From Candidatus Zixiibacteriota bacterium (GTDB lineage Bacteria > Zixibacteria > MSB-5A5 > GN15 > JAAZOE01), in contig JAZGGI010000022.1 of NCBI GenBank assembly GCA_036480375.1, positions 1 to 64,000 on the forward strand: 64,000 bases of DNA, written 5' to 3'. The notes under the pieces are model-generated. The model did no database searches and was not told the DNA's origin. It saw only the letters and a list, made by a program, of their open reading frames with translations. Position 1 is the first letter of the stretch. Each line of letters opens with the position of its first letter. The position numbers and the translations under genes are program-made. Shown piece by piece: positions 44,645 through 53,882 of the stretch.

Positions 44645-44647
44645 TGA

Positions 44648-45820
44648 CTATTTTGCCTCAGCCAGATTTTTCTTTCCTTGTTTCATCGCCATTTCAAGTA
44701 TTTTCCGAGCCAGAGCGGTACGTATTCTATCGCCGCGAATCTCGTTAATAAATTCCTGCCCTGTTTTAATAGTGTTGTTGAAATACTGGCGAGCCGTGTC
44801 ATGATCACCAATCTGACGGGATAATTCGGCGATCAAATATGCCGCTTGAAGAGTCGGATTCCCTTTTGCAATCTGTTTACCGGATTCAAAGGCGGCGATA
44901 TAGTATTTAACCGCTATTCGTATCGCTTCCATTTCGGAACAGGCGATACCGTCCCAATAACGTCTCAACCCGGATAAAAATTCGGAAAAACTCCCGCAGT
45001 TATAAAATGCTTCACCGGAACCTGAACCTGCCACTACACCCGCGGATGCTTTTGATACCTTCAATTGCACCTTGAGATCGTTTAAGATAGCCGTTCCGTT
45101 TGAACCCAGATCTTTCAGGCTTTCGATTAATTGAGTATAATTCTCCTTTTCGGATTCAATCTCGCTATTGCTTCCGGCCACCTGGACGCAATAAGCATCG
45201 ACTGCGTTTATCAGGTATTCGGTGTTTCGAGATAGTCCCGTCATCCAGTTATTCAAATCATTAATGGCTCTTTCAATGTCATCGATATGCATCGGTCGAG
45301 GGGCTTTATCCACGGTCGCATTGCCAGCATTCATAAAGCGGAACATCCAGGCGATTCTCAGATAAAATCTTCCCAGATCAAGATGAGCCGGGTGATCATA
45401 GAGTAATTCATCATAAGCGGCCAAAGACATCTTCAAAATGGCGCTTTCATCGGGATATTTTTCATGATCGATTGACTGACCGATCACATTAACAAATGAA
45501 TCACCGGAGGAAAGCTCTTCCATATGATGCTCTTTAATAACTTTCTGGCGGTAGATCCTGAAATTATTATCTTTACTCCATTCCTTGTAAGCGTTGTTAA
45601 ATTCACGAGTGTAGAAGCACTTGGAACAAGTGACCGTGAAAAACAGTAAGGGATGATACTTTTGATAACGCGGATTGCGCCATTTGATGATAGTCGGACA
45701 AAAATCCGTCTGTCGTTCCCCCTCGGTATATGCGCCGACTCTAATGGTCTCAAACTCATTAATCGTCCCGCATACTGGGCATTCAATTTTCGTTAAAAAT
45801 AAAGGTGAATCCATGCCCAT
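44648..45820 (-). CDS. DUF2225 family zinc-finger-containing protein
   Basis: 390 residues. Two Cys pairs near the start (ECPVC at about 13 and TCSKC at about 63) suggest a zinc-binding head, as in the DUF2225 family. The following about 300 residues are helical, TPR-like repeats (DLGRFYLRIAWMFRFMNAG, AAYLIAELSRQIGDHDTARQYF). The function is unknown; the gene occurs with PilZ and flagellar genes here, which suggests a motility-linked role. It precedes the three PilZ genes. Confidence 0.8.
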   Translation of the reverse strand: MGMDSPLFLTKIECPVCGTINEFETIRVGAYTEGERQTDFCPTIIKWRNPRYQKYHPLLFFTVTCSKCFYTREFNNAYKEWSKDNNFRIYRQKVIKEHHMEELSSGDSFVNVIGQSIDHEKYPDESAILKMSLAAYDELLYDHPAHLDLGRFYLRIAWMFRFMNAGNATVDKAPRPMHIDDIERAINDLNNWMTGLSRNTEYLINAVDAYCVQVAGSNSEIESEKENYTQLIESLKDLGSNGTAILNDLKVQLKVSKASAGVVAGSGSGEAFYNCGSFSEFLSGLRRYWDGIACSEMEAIRIAVKYYIAAFESGKQIAKGNPTLQAAYLIAELSRQIGDHDTARQYFNNTIKTGQEFINEIRGDRIRTALARKILEMAMKQGKKNLAEAK

Positions 45821-45850
45821 TTTTTATTCCTTTCTTTTCTCCGGAAATAT

Positions 45851-46291
45851 TCAGGCATTTCCAACGGCTGATATCAATTCCAATTCATCTTCTGTCAACG
45901 GGAGCTGCTCCAGTAATTCATGATTTGACTTTCCCTCCGCCATTAATCTGCGCGCCTGTCGATAAATTTCTCGCCTGTTTTTCTGCCGGTCGTCAGATGT
46001 AAATACAGGAATTATATTTTCTTCATGCCCCGCTTGCTTTTCGACGATTTCATCTAAGGGAGAGGCCGCACCGCGGGATTTTTTGAGCGACATAAATTCC
46101 GGATTGGGCTGAGTTAAGGCATCAATTTTTTGTCGTGTCCGCGTCTTTACGCGATTGGTGTTATCTTCTGTCGCATTCCCATCTTTGCGAGCCTGGCGAC
46201 GATTGACCAGCAGTAAAACAAGCATGGCCACCATCAAATACCCGGCCAGGTTCAGGCCGAATTCAATTAACACATCCTGTGAAAAATCCAT
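45851..46291 (-). CDS. Small single-pass membrane protein in the flagellar run
   Basis: 146 residues. One hydrophobic helix at about 8-29 (FGLNLAGYLMVAMLVLLLV) is followed by a basic linker and a C-terminal helical motif (RREIYRQARRLMAEGKSNHEL, then LPLTEDELELI). That motif resembles the DUF2802/DUF6115-type proteins found in flagellar operons. It probably sits in the inner membrane with its tail in the cytoplasm. Confidence 0.65.
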   Translation of the reverse strand: MDFSQDVLIEFGLNLAGYLMVAMLVLLLVNRRQARKDGNATEDNTNRVKTRTRQKIDALTQPNPEFMSLKKSRGAASPLDEIVEKQAGHEENIIPVFTSDDRQKNRREIYRQARRLMAEGKSNHELLEQLPLTEDELELISAVGNA

Positions 46292-46310
46292 TTTGTTACT
46301 TCCTTTTTTC

Positions 46311-46604
46311 CTATCCTGTTAAATCAAGGTGACCCGACTGCTCTTTATCGTTTTCGGCGGTCTCATCATTTTTCTTTTTATCCCGCTTCTTTTCTTTTTT
46401 CTCTTTTTCCTTATCGCCTCTAATAATTACCATATCCGTTTCCTGTGTCTCACGTGTTCGTTCCATTTCGGCGGCGGCTTGTTCTTTGAGAGCGTCGGCA
46501 ACCTGCCTCTGCCCCATCTCGCCGTGAGATTTCTGGATCTGGTTCATCCTTTCGGCAGCCTGGGTCTTGGCCAGGTTATCCTGCAAATCGATGGGACGTA
46601 CCAT
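46311..46604 (-). CDS. Small highly charged protein of unknown function
   Basis: 97 residues. The first 50 are helical (NLAKTQAAERMNQIQKSHGE). The C-terminal half is almost all Lys, Glu and Asp (DKEKEKKEKKRDKKKND), so probably disordered. It is conserved in place between fliA and a membrane protein gene. No family recognised. Its reading frame lies cleanly between neighbours on the same strand. Confidence 0.6.
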   Translation of the reverse strand: MVRPIDLQDNLAKTQAAERMNQIQKSHGEMGQRQVADALKEQAAAEMERTRETQETDMVIIRGDKEKEKKEKKRDKKKNDETAENDKEQSGHLDLTG

Positions 46605-46634
46605 AACACCTCCTCCCGCCGGATTTTGGCGGAT

Positions 46635-47507
46635 TTAGGTGAGACCGAATTTCTCGCGAACCATTCCTCGCAACTTAAGAACCGCCTTGGTGTGAATCTG
46701 AGAAACCCGGGACTCCGATATTTTCATTACTTCGCCTATCTCTTTCAGCGTCAATTCCTCGTAGTAATACAAAGCGATCACTAATTTTTCCTGCTCAGTC
46801 AATTTCTCTATGGCATACACTAAAAACGCCTGGAGCTCGCTCCGCTCAAGCTTTTTGAGCGTCGTATTGGCTTTTCCATCTTCGACAGTCTCAATGCGCG
46901 GAACCTGGCGATTATCTTCCTCCCTGAAAATCAATTCATCCAGAGATAGAAGAGCCGTTTTGGAAACATCTTCCAGGGCATAATGCAATTCCTGTACATC
47001 AACTTTCAGGCTCTTAGCCAGTTCATCATCGTTGGGCGCCCGGCCCATTTTATTTTCAAAATCCAATAGCGCCCGCTCAATTTCTCTAGCCTTAGCTCGG
47101 GTCGATCTTGGCACCCAGTCGAGAGCCCGCAATTCATCAAGAATAGCTCCTCTTATCCGGGGCACGGCATAAGTCTCGAACTTGACGCCCCGGTCGGGAT
47201 CAAATTTCTTGAAAGCCTCCGTCAGGCCGATAACTCCGGTATTGATCAGATCGCTCAATTCCACCGACCGAGGGAAATTTATCGCCATCCGTCCGGCGAC
47301 ATTTCGCACCAGAGGCAAATAACGATTCAAGAGCTTGCGGCGGATTTCAGGATCCTGACACTTTTGGTATCGGAGCCATTCTCTTCTGGCTTCCGCGTCG
47401 CGCTTTGCCTTTTCCTTCTGGGCGGCGGTTTTCTTGTCATCCTTCGGCTTAGCTTCTGCGGCCTTGGCAATCCCGCGTTGTCTTTTATCCTTGACTGTGC
47501 TAATCAT
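46635..47507 (-). CDS. fliA: Flagellar sigma factor FliA (sigma-28)
   Basis: 290 residues, with a Lys/Ala-rich N-terminal extension of about 40. Sigma region 2 is at about 60-130 (LPLVRNVAGRMAINFPRSVELSDLINTGVIGL), region 3 in the middle (LRALDWVPRSTRAKAREIERAL), and region 4 ends with the LTLKEIGEVMKISESRVSQIHTKA helix-turn-helix. It would direct RNA polymerase to late flagellar genes. It follows flhG by seven bases. No anti-sigma factor FlgM is visible. Confidence 0.95.
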   Translation of the reverse strand: MISTVKDKRQRGIAKAAEAKPKDDKKTAAQKEKAKRDAEARREWLRYQKCQDPEIRRKLLNRYLPLVRNVAGRMAINFPRSVELSDLINTGVIGLTEAFKKFDPDRGVKFETYAVPRIRGAILDELRALDWVPRSTRAKAREIERALLDFENKMGRAPNDDELAKSLKVDVQELHYALEDVSKTALLSLDELIFREEDNRQVPRIETVEDGKANTTLKKLERSELQAFLVYAIEKLTEQEKLVIALYYYEELTLKEIGEVMKISESRVSQIHTKAVLKLRGMVREKFGLT

Positions 47508-47514
47508 TTGTCTG

Positions 47515-48363
47515 CTATTCCTTTATATCGGCCCCTTGCGGGCTTAAGCTTAAGGGTTTGCTATCAAAACTTTCAGTGATTTCAGATTCCGCCAGTAGCC
47601 CGGTAAGAGCCATAAATTGGCGGGCGCTGCGGCAATCGGGGGCGAAATCGAAAACGCTTTTTTGCATCGCCACCGAATCAACCAGGGTATTATCGTTTGG
47701 AATCCAACCCAGATAGGATGGATTTATCTTAAGGAATTGATTTGTAATCGCCGTAAACTTCCGGTAAATATATTTAATATCCTCCAACCGATCTTCGCGA
47801 TTGATAAGAAGAGCTACTTCGAGATTGGAGTTATTGGTAATCAGGATTTTATAAAGGGCGTAGGTATCGGTCAAAGATGTCAATTCGGGAGTCGTGATTA
47901 ATATATTTTTGTCAACGGCGTTTAGTATCAGATAGGTTTGAGGCAATATTCCGGAAGCCGTATCGATAATTATTAAATCATAATTGTCAAGCATCTCCCG
48001 GAGGCGAACCATTGATTTTGCGAGGGCGTTAATTTCCGGTAATTTGATTTCCGTCTTAGCGCCGGCCGACGGCAGGATATCCAACCTATCACTGGCTTTG
48101 ATTACGCAATTTTCAATCTCAGTAATGCCGCCACAAGCATCACCCCAACCATAATCCGAGGCAACATTTGATAGCAAAGCGATATTGCCCATTTGAAAAT
48201 CGCCATCGACCAATAGCACTTTTTTACTTTCAGACAGCGCCCGGGCAAGATTATATGATATGATTGATTTGCCCACTCCGCCTTTGCCCGATGCGACTGA
48301 TATCATTCCGGCTGTGAGAAATCCCGGCTCGGGCGGTTTTTTAAGGTTCAAACGATTTGACAT
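47515..48363 (-). CDS. flhG: MinD-like ATPase FlhG
   Basis: 282 residues from the ATG at 48363, preceded by GGAGGG. A deviant Walker A, ASGKGGVGKSIISYNLA, opens the domain, with DTASGILPQ as the later signature. FlhG controls flagellar number and placement together with FlhF, whose gene lies directly upstream. The length is usual for FlhG/FleN. Confidence 0.93.
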   Translation of the reverse strand: MSNRLNLKKPPEPGFLTAGMISVASGKGGVGKSIISYNLARALSESKKVLLVDGDFQMGNIALLSNVASDYGWGDACGGITEIENCVIKASDRLDILPSAGAKTEIKLPEINALAKSMVRLREMLDNYDLIIIDTASGILPQTYLILNAVDKNILITTPELTSLTDTYALYKILITNNSNLEVALLINREDRLEDIKYIYRKFTAITNQFLKINPSYLGWIPNDNTLVDSVAMQKSVFDFAPDCRSARQFMALTGLLAESEITESFDSKPLSLSPQGADIKE

Positions 48364-48364
48364 C

Positions 48365-49486
48365 TTAGAATCCCTCCCCTCTGCCGAAGAGTGATTGCAC
48401 CAACGGTCGATATTCCGGATAAGCGTCAAATTGTCCGGCTTTGGTACCCGCGCCGACCATTGCAATCGGTAATCCGGTTTGTATCGACGCCGTCAAAATT
48501 CCTCCCAGGCGATGGGTTTGATCGGTCATAGTCACGGCCAGTTCGGTAAAACCAAGCGGTTGATACGCCAAAAGACATTCCATAAGATCCGATGCCCGGA
48601 ACCACGCCGGGAAAATTCCAACCACCCGATCGGCTCTTATGCGAGCGAGTTTTTCGGCATACAAGGCGATTGATTGAGTGTCGTATCGATTTAGGGCGGG
48701 AGTATCAATGATTGTTATTTTGTCTTTGCCCAGTGAATCAAGAAGCCCTTTATCGACATGCCGCGGCATGTCGAAGTAATCAACGTCGAGTATATCAGCG
48801 TAAATATGAAACTCCTCCGGTGCGGAGACTTTCACTTGATCGAGAGACGTCAAGTTTACCGGTAATTTTTCATTAGCAATCAGATGACCGGCCAGACGGC
48901 CCATAGTTGATGTTTTGCCGGAGCCGGAAGGACCGACAAAAACAATTCTATCACCGATTTTAAACCGCTGTTCGGATTTTCGAGAAGGCAAATTTTCGCA
49001 TATTAAATCAATCGCCATCGAACGGAGATCATCAAATTCGGCTGATTCCGACATTTTGTCCCGCAATTTGTCTGTTATCTCGCAGGCGTAATATTCCGGG
49101 ATATCGGCATCGATCATTGCCGAGAATATTCTTGAAAAATTCCGGGAATAGGTTTGCCGTCTTATAGGCATCTGGAATAAATCCATGAGGAAATCGAGCT
49201 TATGTGTAATGGCTTCGGCCGGAAATGAGGCATTCGAGTTTTTGATCGCTTTTGTGGGAATATCATGAACCGGTCTTTGAACCTGGATTGTCTTAGGTTC
49301 AGACAGAGTCGCTCGGTCGCCCGATTTATCGACGCAAGCTGTTACTTCAACTCGACCGCCCATCTGTCTTTGCCGGTCGGTTTCAATTTTTCGGGTTCGG
49401 AGAATTACCGCTTCCCCACCCAACTCGCTGCGAACTTTTTTCAAAGCTCCCGCCACCGTATCGGCGGCAAATGATTTAACTATCAT
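48365..49486 (-). CDS. flhF: Signal-recognition-like GTPase FlhF
   Basis: 373 residues. The N-terminus opens IVKSFAADTVAGALKKVRSELGGEA, the FlhF start. A basic region follows, then the GTPase: G1 GPSGSGKTSTMG, the DVDYFDMPR segment, and G3 IIDTPAL. FlhF places the flagellum at the pole in many bacteria. It overlaps flhA by 11 bases and abuts flhG. Confidence 0.93.
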   Translation of the reverse strand: MIVKSFAADTVAGALKKVRSELGGEAVILRTRKIETDRQRQMGGRVEVTACVDKSGDRATLSEPKTIQVQRPVHDIPTKAIKNSNASFPAEAITHKLDFLMDLFQMPIRRQTYSRNFSRIFSAMIDADIPEYYACEITDKLRDKMSESAEFDDLRSMAIDLICENLPSRKSEQRFKIGDRIVFVGPSGSGKTSTMGRLAGHLIANEKLPVNLTSLDQVKVSAPEEFHIYADILDVDYFDMPRHVDKGLLDSLGKDKITIIDTPALNRYDTQSIALYAEKLARIRADRVVGIFPAWFRASDLMECLLAYQPLGFTELAVTMTDQTHRLGGILTASIQTGLPIAMVGAGTKAGQFDAYPEYRPLVQSLFGRGEGF

Positions 49487-51551
49487 TTTGCATCTCCACT
49501 AATCCGCATGAGACTAATTCTATGTCCCTGTGAATTTCATTGTAAGAGACCACGGTCAACTGCGGCAGGGATACTTCCATCAGCCTGCGGAAAGCCAATC
49601 TTATATTGGGCGAGGTCAGGCAAATCGGATGATGTCCGGCCGTGGATAGCTGCTCCGCCTGTTTGACCGTTTCATTTATCAGCCGCTCGCTAACCTCCGG
49701 CGGCATAACTATCATTATTCCTTGTTTGGTGTTCTGAATGGAATCGGCCAGGAGTTGCTCAACGCTGGGCGATAATGTGAAGCAATGTATTTTGCCCTTA
49801 TCATCTTTGAGCATATCCGATATGCGCCGTCTGAGAGAAATGCGGCAATATTCCGAGAGAACCTCGGCATCTTTGGTGATCGAGGCATAATCGCCGACCG
49901 TTTCCATGATCGTTCCCAGATCTCGAATCGGGACTCTTTCCGATAGCAGCATTTGCAGAATTTTATGAATCGTCGGCAGCGAAAGGACTTCCGGAACGAC
50001 GCCTTCAACCAGAGTCGGCTGATCTTCTTTCAAAGTATCCAGGAGATGTTTAATATCCTGTCGGGAAATAATCTCGCTGGCATTGCATTTGATAATTTCC
50101 GTTAGATGGGTTGCCAATACGGCCGACGGTTCAACGACGGTGTATCCCTTAGCCTCGGCCGTTTCCTTAAGATTGGGCACAATCCACCGCGCTTTGAGTT
50201 GGAAGGCCGGTTCGACGGCATCAAACCCCTCAATTTCATCTTCAATATATCCGGGATTAATCGCCATTATGTGATCGGGCATCAATTCGGCTTTGGCAAC
50301 GACGAGACCTTTAATCTTGAAGGCATATTCGCTGGGCTGGAGTTGAACATTATCACGTATCCGAATGGCTGGAACAATCATCCCCATATCTATCGCCAAT
50401 TGTTTTCGGATGGTGCTTATTCTATCGAGAAGGTCGCCGCCCTGATTAGTATCGACCATCGGTATCAATCCATATCCGATCTCAACTTCCAGGGTATCGA
50501 CTTTGAGAAGGTCTTCGGTTCTTTCTTCGACCAATTTTTCTTCGGATTGTTCTTTAGCCAGTTTCTTCTGTTTCGCCTGTTCTTTGTTACCTTTCTCGAT
50601 CATGAAGGCGACAACCCCCAGAACCGTACCAAGAATTACAAACGGCAGAGTGGGCATACCGGGAACTACTCCGAATATCAGGATAACGCCGGAAGCCACC
50701 ATAATCGCTCGCGGCTGTAATCCGAGCTGTTTGGTCAAATCCTTACCCATATTGTTATCAGCCGCGGAGCGGGTAACGATAATACCAGCCGCCGTGGAAA
50801 CGATTAAGGCCGGTATCTGCGTCACCAGTCCATCACCGACCGATAACAGGGTATAAGTCTTGAGAGCCTGAGAAACGCTGAGATCGCGCATGACAATACC
50901 GACAATGAAACCGCCAATGACGTTAATCACGGTTATCAGGATACCGGCAATGGCGTCTCCGCGCACAAACTTGGAGGCGCCGTCCATCGCTCCGTAAAAA
51001 TCCGCTTCCCGGCTGATTTCCAATCGTCTCTTTCGAGCGTCGTCATCGGATATCAACCCGGCGTTCAAATCGGCGTCAATGGCCATTTGTTTTCCGGGCA
51101 TGGCATCGAGAGTAAAACGGGCCGCTACCTCAGAAATTCGGGTAGCGCCTTTCGTGATGACGACAAACTGGATAATAACCAGAATGAAAAAGATGATGAA
51201 ACCAACAACGTAATTGCCTTTGACGACAAAATTACCAAATGAATTGATGACCTCACCGGCATATCCCTCGCCCAGAATTAATCGTGTCGAAGCTACATTG
51301 AGAGACAATCGCACCAGCGTAACAATTAAAAGCATCCCCGGGAAAACCGAAAGATCAAGCGGGCTGGTGACATAGAGCGTGGCGATTATAATCACAATTG
51401 AGAAGGCGATATTAAACGCCAGAGCAAAGTCGAGCAATCCGGGCGGTATTGGTAAAACCAGAACAGCGATAACCGCGACAACCAATCCGGCCATAGCTAT
51501 ATCACTATGATTAGTGATCGTTTCCAACAGGGAGGTTTTTTGCTCAGGCAC
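49476..51551 (-). CDS. flhA: Flagellar export protein FlhA
   Basis: 691 residues. Eight transmembrane helices fill about 16-310, with the conserved FHIPEP-type cytoplasmic loop (FTLDAMPGKQMAIDADLNAG) between them. A linker and the four-part cytoplasmic domain follow. FlhA forms the nonameric export gate and uses the proton gradient. It overlaps flhB by eight bases and flhF by eleven. The order flhB-flhA-flhF-flhG is common. Confidence 0.97.
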   Translation of the reverse strand: MPEQKTSLLETITNHSDIAMAGLVVAVIAVLVLPIPPGLLDFALAFNIAFSIVIIIATLYVTSPLDLSVFPGMLLIVTLVRLSLNVASTRLILGEGYAGEVINSFGNFVVKGNYVVGFIIFFILVIIQFVVITKGATRISEVAARFTLDAMPGKQMAIDADLNAGLISDDDARKRRLEISREADFYGAMDGASKFVRGDAIAGILITVINVIGGFIVGIVMRDLSVSQALKTYTLLSVGDGLVTQIPALIVSTAAGIIVTRSAADNNMGKDLTKQLGLQPRAIMVASGVILIFGVVPGMPTLPFVILGTVLGVVAFMIEKGNKEQAKQKKLAKEQSEEKLVEERTEDLLKVDTLEVEIGYGLIPMVDTNQGGDLLDRISTIRKQLAIDMGMIVPAIRIRDNVQLQPSEYAFKIKGLVVAKAELMPDHIMAINPGYIEDEIEGFDAVEPAFQLKARWIVPNLKETAEAKGYTVVEPSAVLATHLTEIIKCNASEIISRQDIKHLLDTLKEDQPTLVEGVVPEVLSLPTIHKILQMLLSERVPIRDLGTIMETVGDYASITKDAEVLSEYCRISLRRRISDMLKDDKGKIHCFTLSPSVEQLLADSIQNTKQGIMIVMPPEVSERLINETVKQAEQLSTAGHHPICLTSPNIRLAFRRLMEVSLPQLTVVSYNEIHRDIELVSCGLVEMQNDS

Positions 51552-52623
51552 GCGCTACTCCTCCCTTGCCCTTTAGTTTATAGATATATGCCAGAACTTC
51601 AGCTATAGCGCGATAGAGTTCGGCCGGCACATACGAACCTATATCAACCATCTTGAACAATGATCTTGCCAACGGCTTATTTTCAACAATCGGGATATCA
51701 TATTTTTTGGCGATTTGTTTAATCTTCCTGGCGATCAGTCGTTGCCCCTTGGCAACCACCATAGGAGCCGCCATTACATCGGAATCATATTTAAGAGCAA
51801 CAGCAATAAGAGTCGGGTTGGTCACGACCACATCAGCTTCGGGTACTTCAGAAATCATTCGGCGCCTCGCCATATCCCTCTGCACCTGCTTAATGCGGCC
51901 TTTGAGAACCGGATTTCCATCCGTATCTTTCATTTCTTCGCGGACTTCCTGCTTGGTCATCTTTTGCTGATTGGCAAAATCCCAACGCTGGAACGCAAAA
52001 TCGAACAGAGCCAGGATAAACAGTACCGCGGATAATTTTAGCGCCAGAACCAGGGCCAGTTTACCCAGATTGATTCCGAGTTGACCCGTCGCTTTGGTTC
52101 CCACCACAAGGATATCGGGCATCCATCCCGAGATGGTTGTATAAGCGACGATCGCGATTAAAATCGTTTTGACAACATCTCGAACTAACTGAACCATCGA
52201 CCGCTTGGATAGTAGTCGGCCAAAACCTTTAATGATATTGAGCTTATCGAATTTGGGCTCAATTGTTTTGAAAGACATCATGAATCCTACCTGCGCGACG
52301 TTAATTCCGAAGGCAATAATTGCTACAATCAAAAGAACCGGCCCGACAATAGCGGCGAAATTCATCACTTTATTGGAAAATATTTTATGAAAGCTGTCGG
52401 GAACAAGAGTCATATTGGGCGCCTCGGTGAACGTATGGCGAATCAAGTCACCCATCTGGTTAAAAATAATGGGACCCATCAAAAACAGAGTCATAAAGGC
52501 AAAACTGACGATAATCACCGAGTTCAATTCCATTGAACGGGCGACCTGTCCTTTTTCACGGGCTTTCTTTAGCTTCCGTGGTGTTGCCTTCTCTGTTTTT
52601 TCCTGTGATGGTTTATCAGCCAT
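51544..52623 (-). CDS. flhB: Flagellar export switch protein FlhB
   Basis: 359 residues. Four transmembrane helices at about 30-210 follow a charged N-terminus (KTEKATPRKLKKAREKGQVARS). The cytoplasmic domain includes the autocleavage loop, which reads N269-P-T-L where nearly all FlhB proteins have NPTH. The missing histidine may slow or alter self-cleavage, which controls the switch from hook to filament export. The rest (LIAVALKYD, GQRLIARKIKQIA) is normal. Confidence 0.95.
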   Translation of the reverse strand: MADKPSQEKTEKATPRKLKKAREKGQVARSMELNSVIIVSFAFMTLFLMGPIIFNQMGDLIRHTFTEAPNMTLVPDSFHKIFSNKVMNFAAIVGPVLLIVAIIAFGINVAQVGFMMSFKTIEPKFDKLNIIKGFGRLLSKRSMVQLVRDVVKTILIAIVAYTTISGWMPDILVVGTKATGQLGINLGKLALVLALKLSAVLFILALFDFAFQRWDFANQQKMTKQEVREEMKDTDGNPVLKGRIKQVQRDMARRRMISEVPEADVVVTNPTLIAVALKYDSDVMAAPMVVAKGQRLIARKIKQIAKKYDIPIVENKPLARSLFKMVDIGSYVPAELYRAIAEVLAYIYKLKGKGGVARA

Positions 52624-52625
52624 GT

Positions 52626-53423
52626 CTAAATATTCCCGCTCACTTCAAACAGTTTCATCAAATGCGCCATCTCCTTATTGAGGGCGGCGTTGAAATTGCG
52701 CAGGATCATTGAAAAAGCCGGTAGCGACAGGCCTATCAAAAGCAATCCTGTAAAAATTTTCAGAGGAAAGCCCACAATAAAAATATTCATCTGGGGCATG
52801 GTGCGGGCCAAAACGCCCATCGATACTTCAACCAGAAACACCGTCATCATTACCGGAGCGGCAAATTTGACGGCCAAAATAAACGCGAACGAACTGTATT
52901 TTATTATCCATTCGCCGACCGCCCCCGATGGTGTTGATAATCCCAGGGGAATCAGTTTGAATGAATCAACCAAACCGCCGATAATGGCATGGTGTCCGTT
53001 GATGAAAAGAAAGATTAGAGTCGCCAGCAAAAACCACAACTCGCCAAGTATTGAAACCGGCCTGGGTGAGTTGGGATCAACGACATTGACCATCGCGAAT
53101 CCGATTTGATAACCGACTACCGAACCGGCCAACCTCACGCCAATGAACAGTATGGAAAAAATGAATCCGATAAATACTCCAACCAGTATTTCTTTAAGAC
53201 AAAGAATCAGTAAATCGATCAGGCTTTCAGTCAGTGGAAATTGAGCGTTGCTCATAATCGGCAGAAGAACGGTAGCGAACCCTAAAGACATTCCCACCGC
53301 GAGTTTTTTGGGAATTGATCGATGCGAAAATATCGGGGCGGCGACCATAATCCCCCCTATACGCATCATCAATAGAACAAATAATTGAATTTTTTCTGCG
53401 CCAAAGTTGACAAAATCCAGCAC
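52626..53423 (-). CDS. fliR: Flagellar export protein FliR
   Basis: 265 residues from the GTG at 53423, which follows AGGTGG at a good distance; a GTG nine bases upstream is possible. About six hydrophobic segments and the KLAVGMSLGFA and GFALVNV-like (IGFAMVNVVDPNS) regions mark FliR, a core part of the export gate with FliP and FliQ. It is separated from fliQ by about 180 bases holding a terminator and a sigma-54-type promoter. Confidence 0.95.
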   Translation of the reverse strand: MLDFVNFGAEKIQLFVLLMMRIGGIMVAAPIFSHRSIPKKLAVGMSLGFATVLLPIMSNAQFPLTESLIDLLILCLKEILVGVFIGFIFSILFIGVRLAGSVVGYQIGFAMVNVVDPNSPRPVSILGELWFLLATLIFLFINGHHAIIGGLVDSFKLIPLGLSTPSGAVGEWIIKYSSFAFILAVKFAAPVMMTVFLVEVSMGVLARTMPQMNIFIVGFPLKIFTGLLLIGLSLPAFSMILRNFNAALNKEMAHLMKLFEVSGNI

Positions 53424-53462
53424 TCTTCCCACCTACATTAAAGGTTATCACCCTCACGAATT

Positions 53463-53476
53463 GCAACCGGTGTGCC
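53463..53476 (-). promoter_or_regulatory. Sigma-54-type promoter before fliR
   Basis: The minus strand reads CGGCACACCGGTTGCA. GG of the -24 box lies at 53475-53476 and GC of the -12 box at 53463-53464, exactly ten bases apart. The match to TGGCACG-N4-TTGCA is strong. The expected start is near 53452, about 29 bases before the fliR GTG. The site lies right after a terminator hairpin, so fliR and its followers could start here. Confidence 0.65.
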
Positions 53477-53539
53477 GGATTGAAACAGCCACCCCACAAA
53501 GATTAAGTCGTTGTCTATGATTTACTTAAGGAGATATTT

Positions 53540-53567
53540 AAAAGGCCGCTCATATAAATGAGCGGCC
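53540..53567 (-). terminator. Terminator between fliQ and fliR
   Basis: On the minus strand GGCCGCTCAT and ATGAGCGGCC pair perfectly around a TTAT loop, followed by TTTTAAAT. It lies 39 bases past the fliQ stop. Confidence 0.8.
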
Positions 53568-53605
53568 GGACAGGAAGAGATTGCCTAACGGCATAGGAAT
53601 AATTT

Positions 53606-53875
53606 TCAGGCAGCCAAACTGGGTATTGATTCGAACAATCGCGTCGTAAAATCTACGATCAGATTAATCATCCAGGGTAAAAAGATCAGCAGGGCGGTGG
53701 CCACCGCAACGATTTTGGGAATAAAGGTCAGTGTCATCTCATGAACCTGCGTTACGGCCTGCAGTAAAGAGATAATTAAACCTACAATAAGTCCGAAAGC
53801 TAACATCGGCGCCGATACCATTAGGGTCAGCATAATTGCCTCTCGGCCCAGTGATAATACAAATTGTGGAGTCAT
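53606..53875 (-). CDS. fliQ: Flagellar export protein FliQ
   Basis: 89 residues, full length, with two hydrophobic helices (about 16-42 and 52-77). The motif LLQAVTQVHEMTLTFIPKI is the family signature. FliQ packs around FliP and FliR in the export gate. It starts seven bases after fliP. Confidence 0.96.
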   Translation of the reverse strand: MTPQFVLSLGREAIMLTLMVSAPMLAFGLIVGLIISLLQAVTQVHEMTLTFIPKIVAVATALLIFLPWMINLIVDFTTRLFESIPSLAA

Positions 53876-53882
53876 AACTCAC

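Noticed and set aside
50106-50720. Plus-strand 204-codon frame
   Set aside because: Antisense shadow of flhA.
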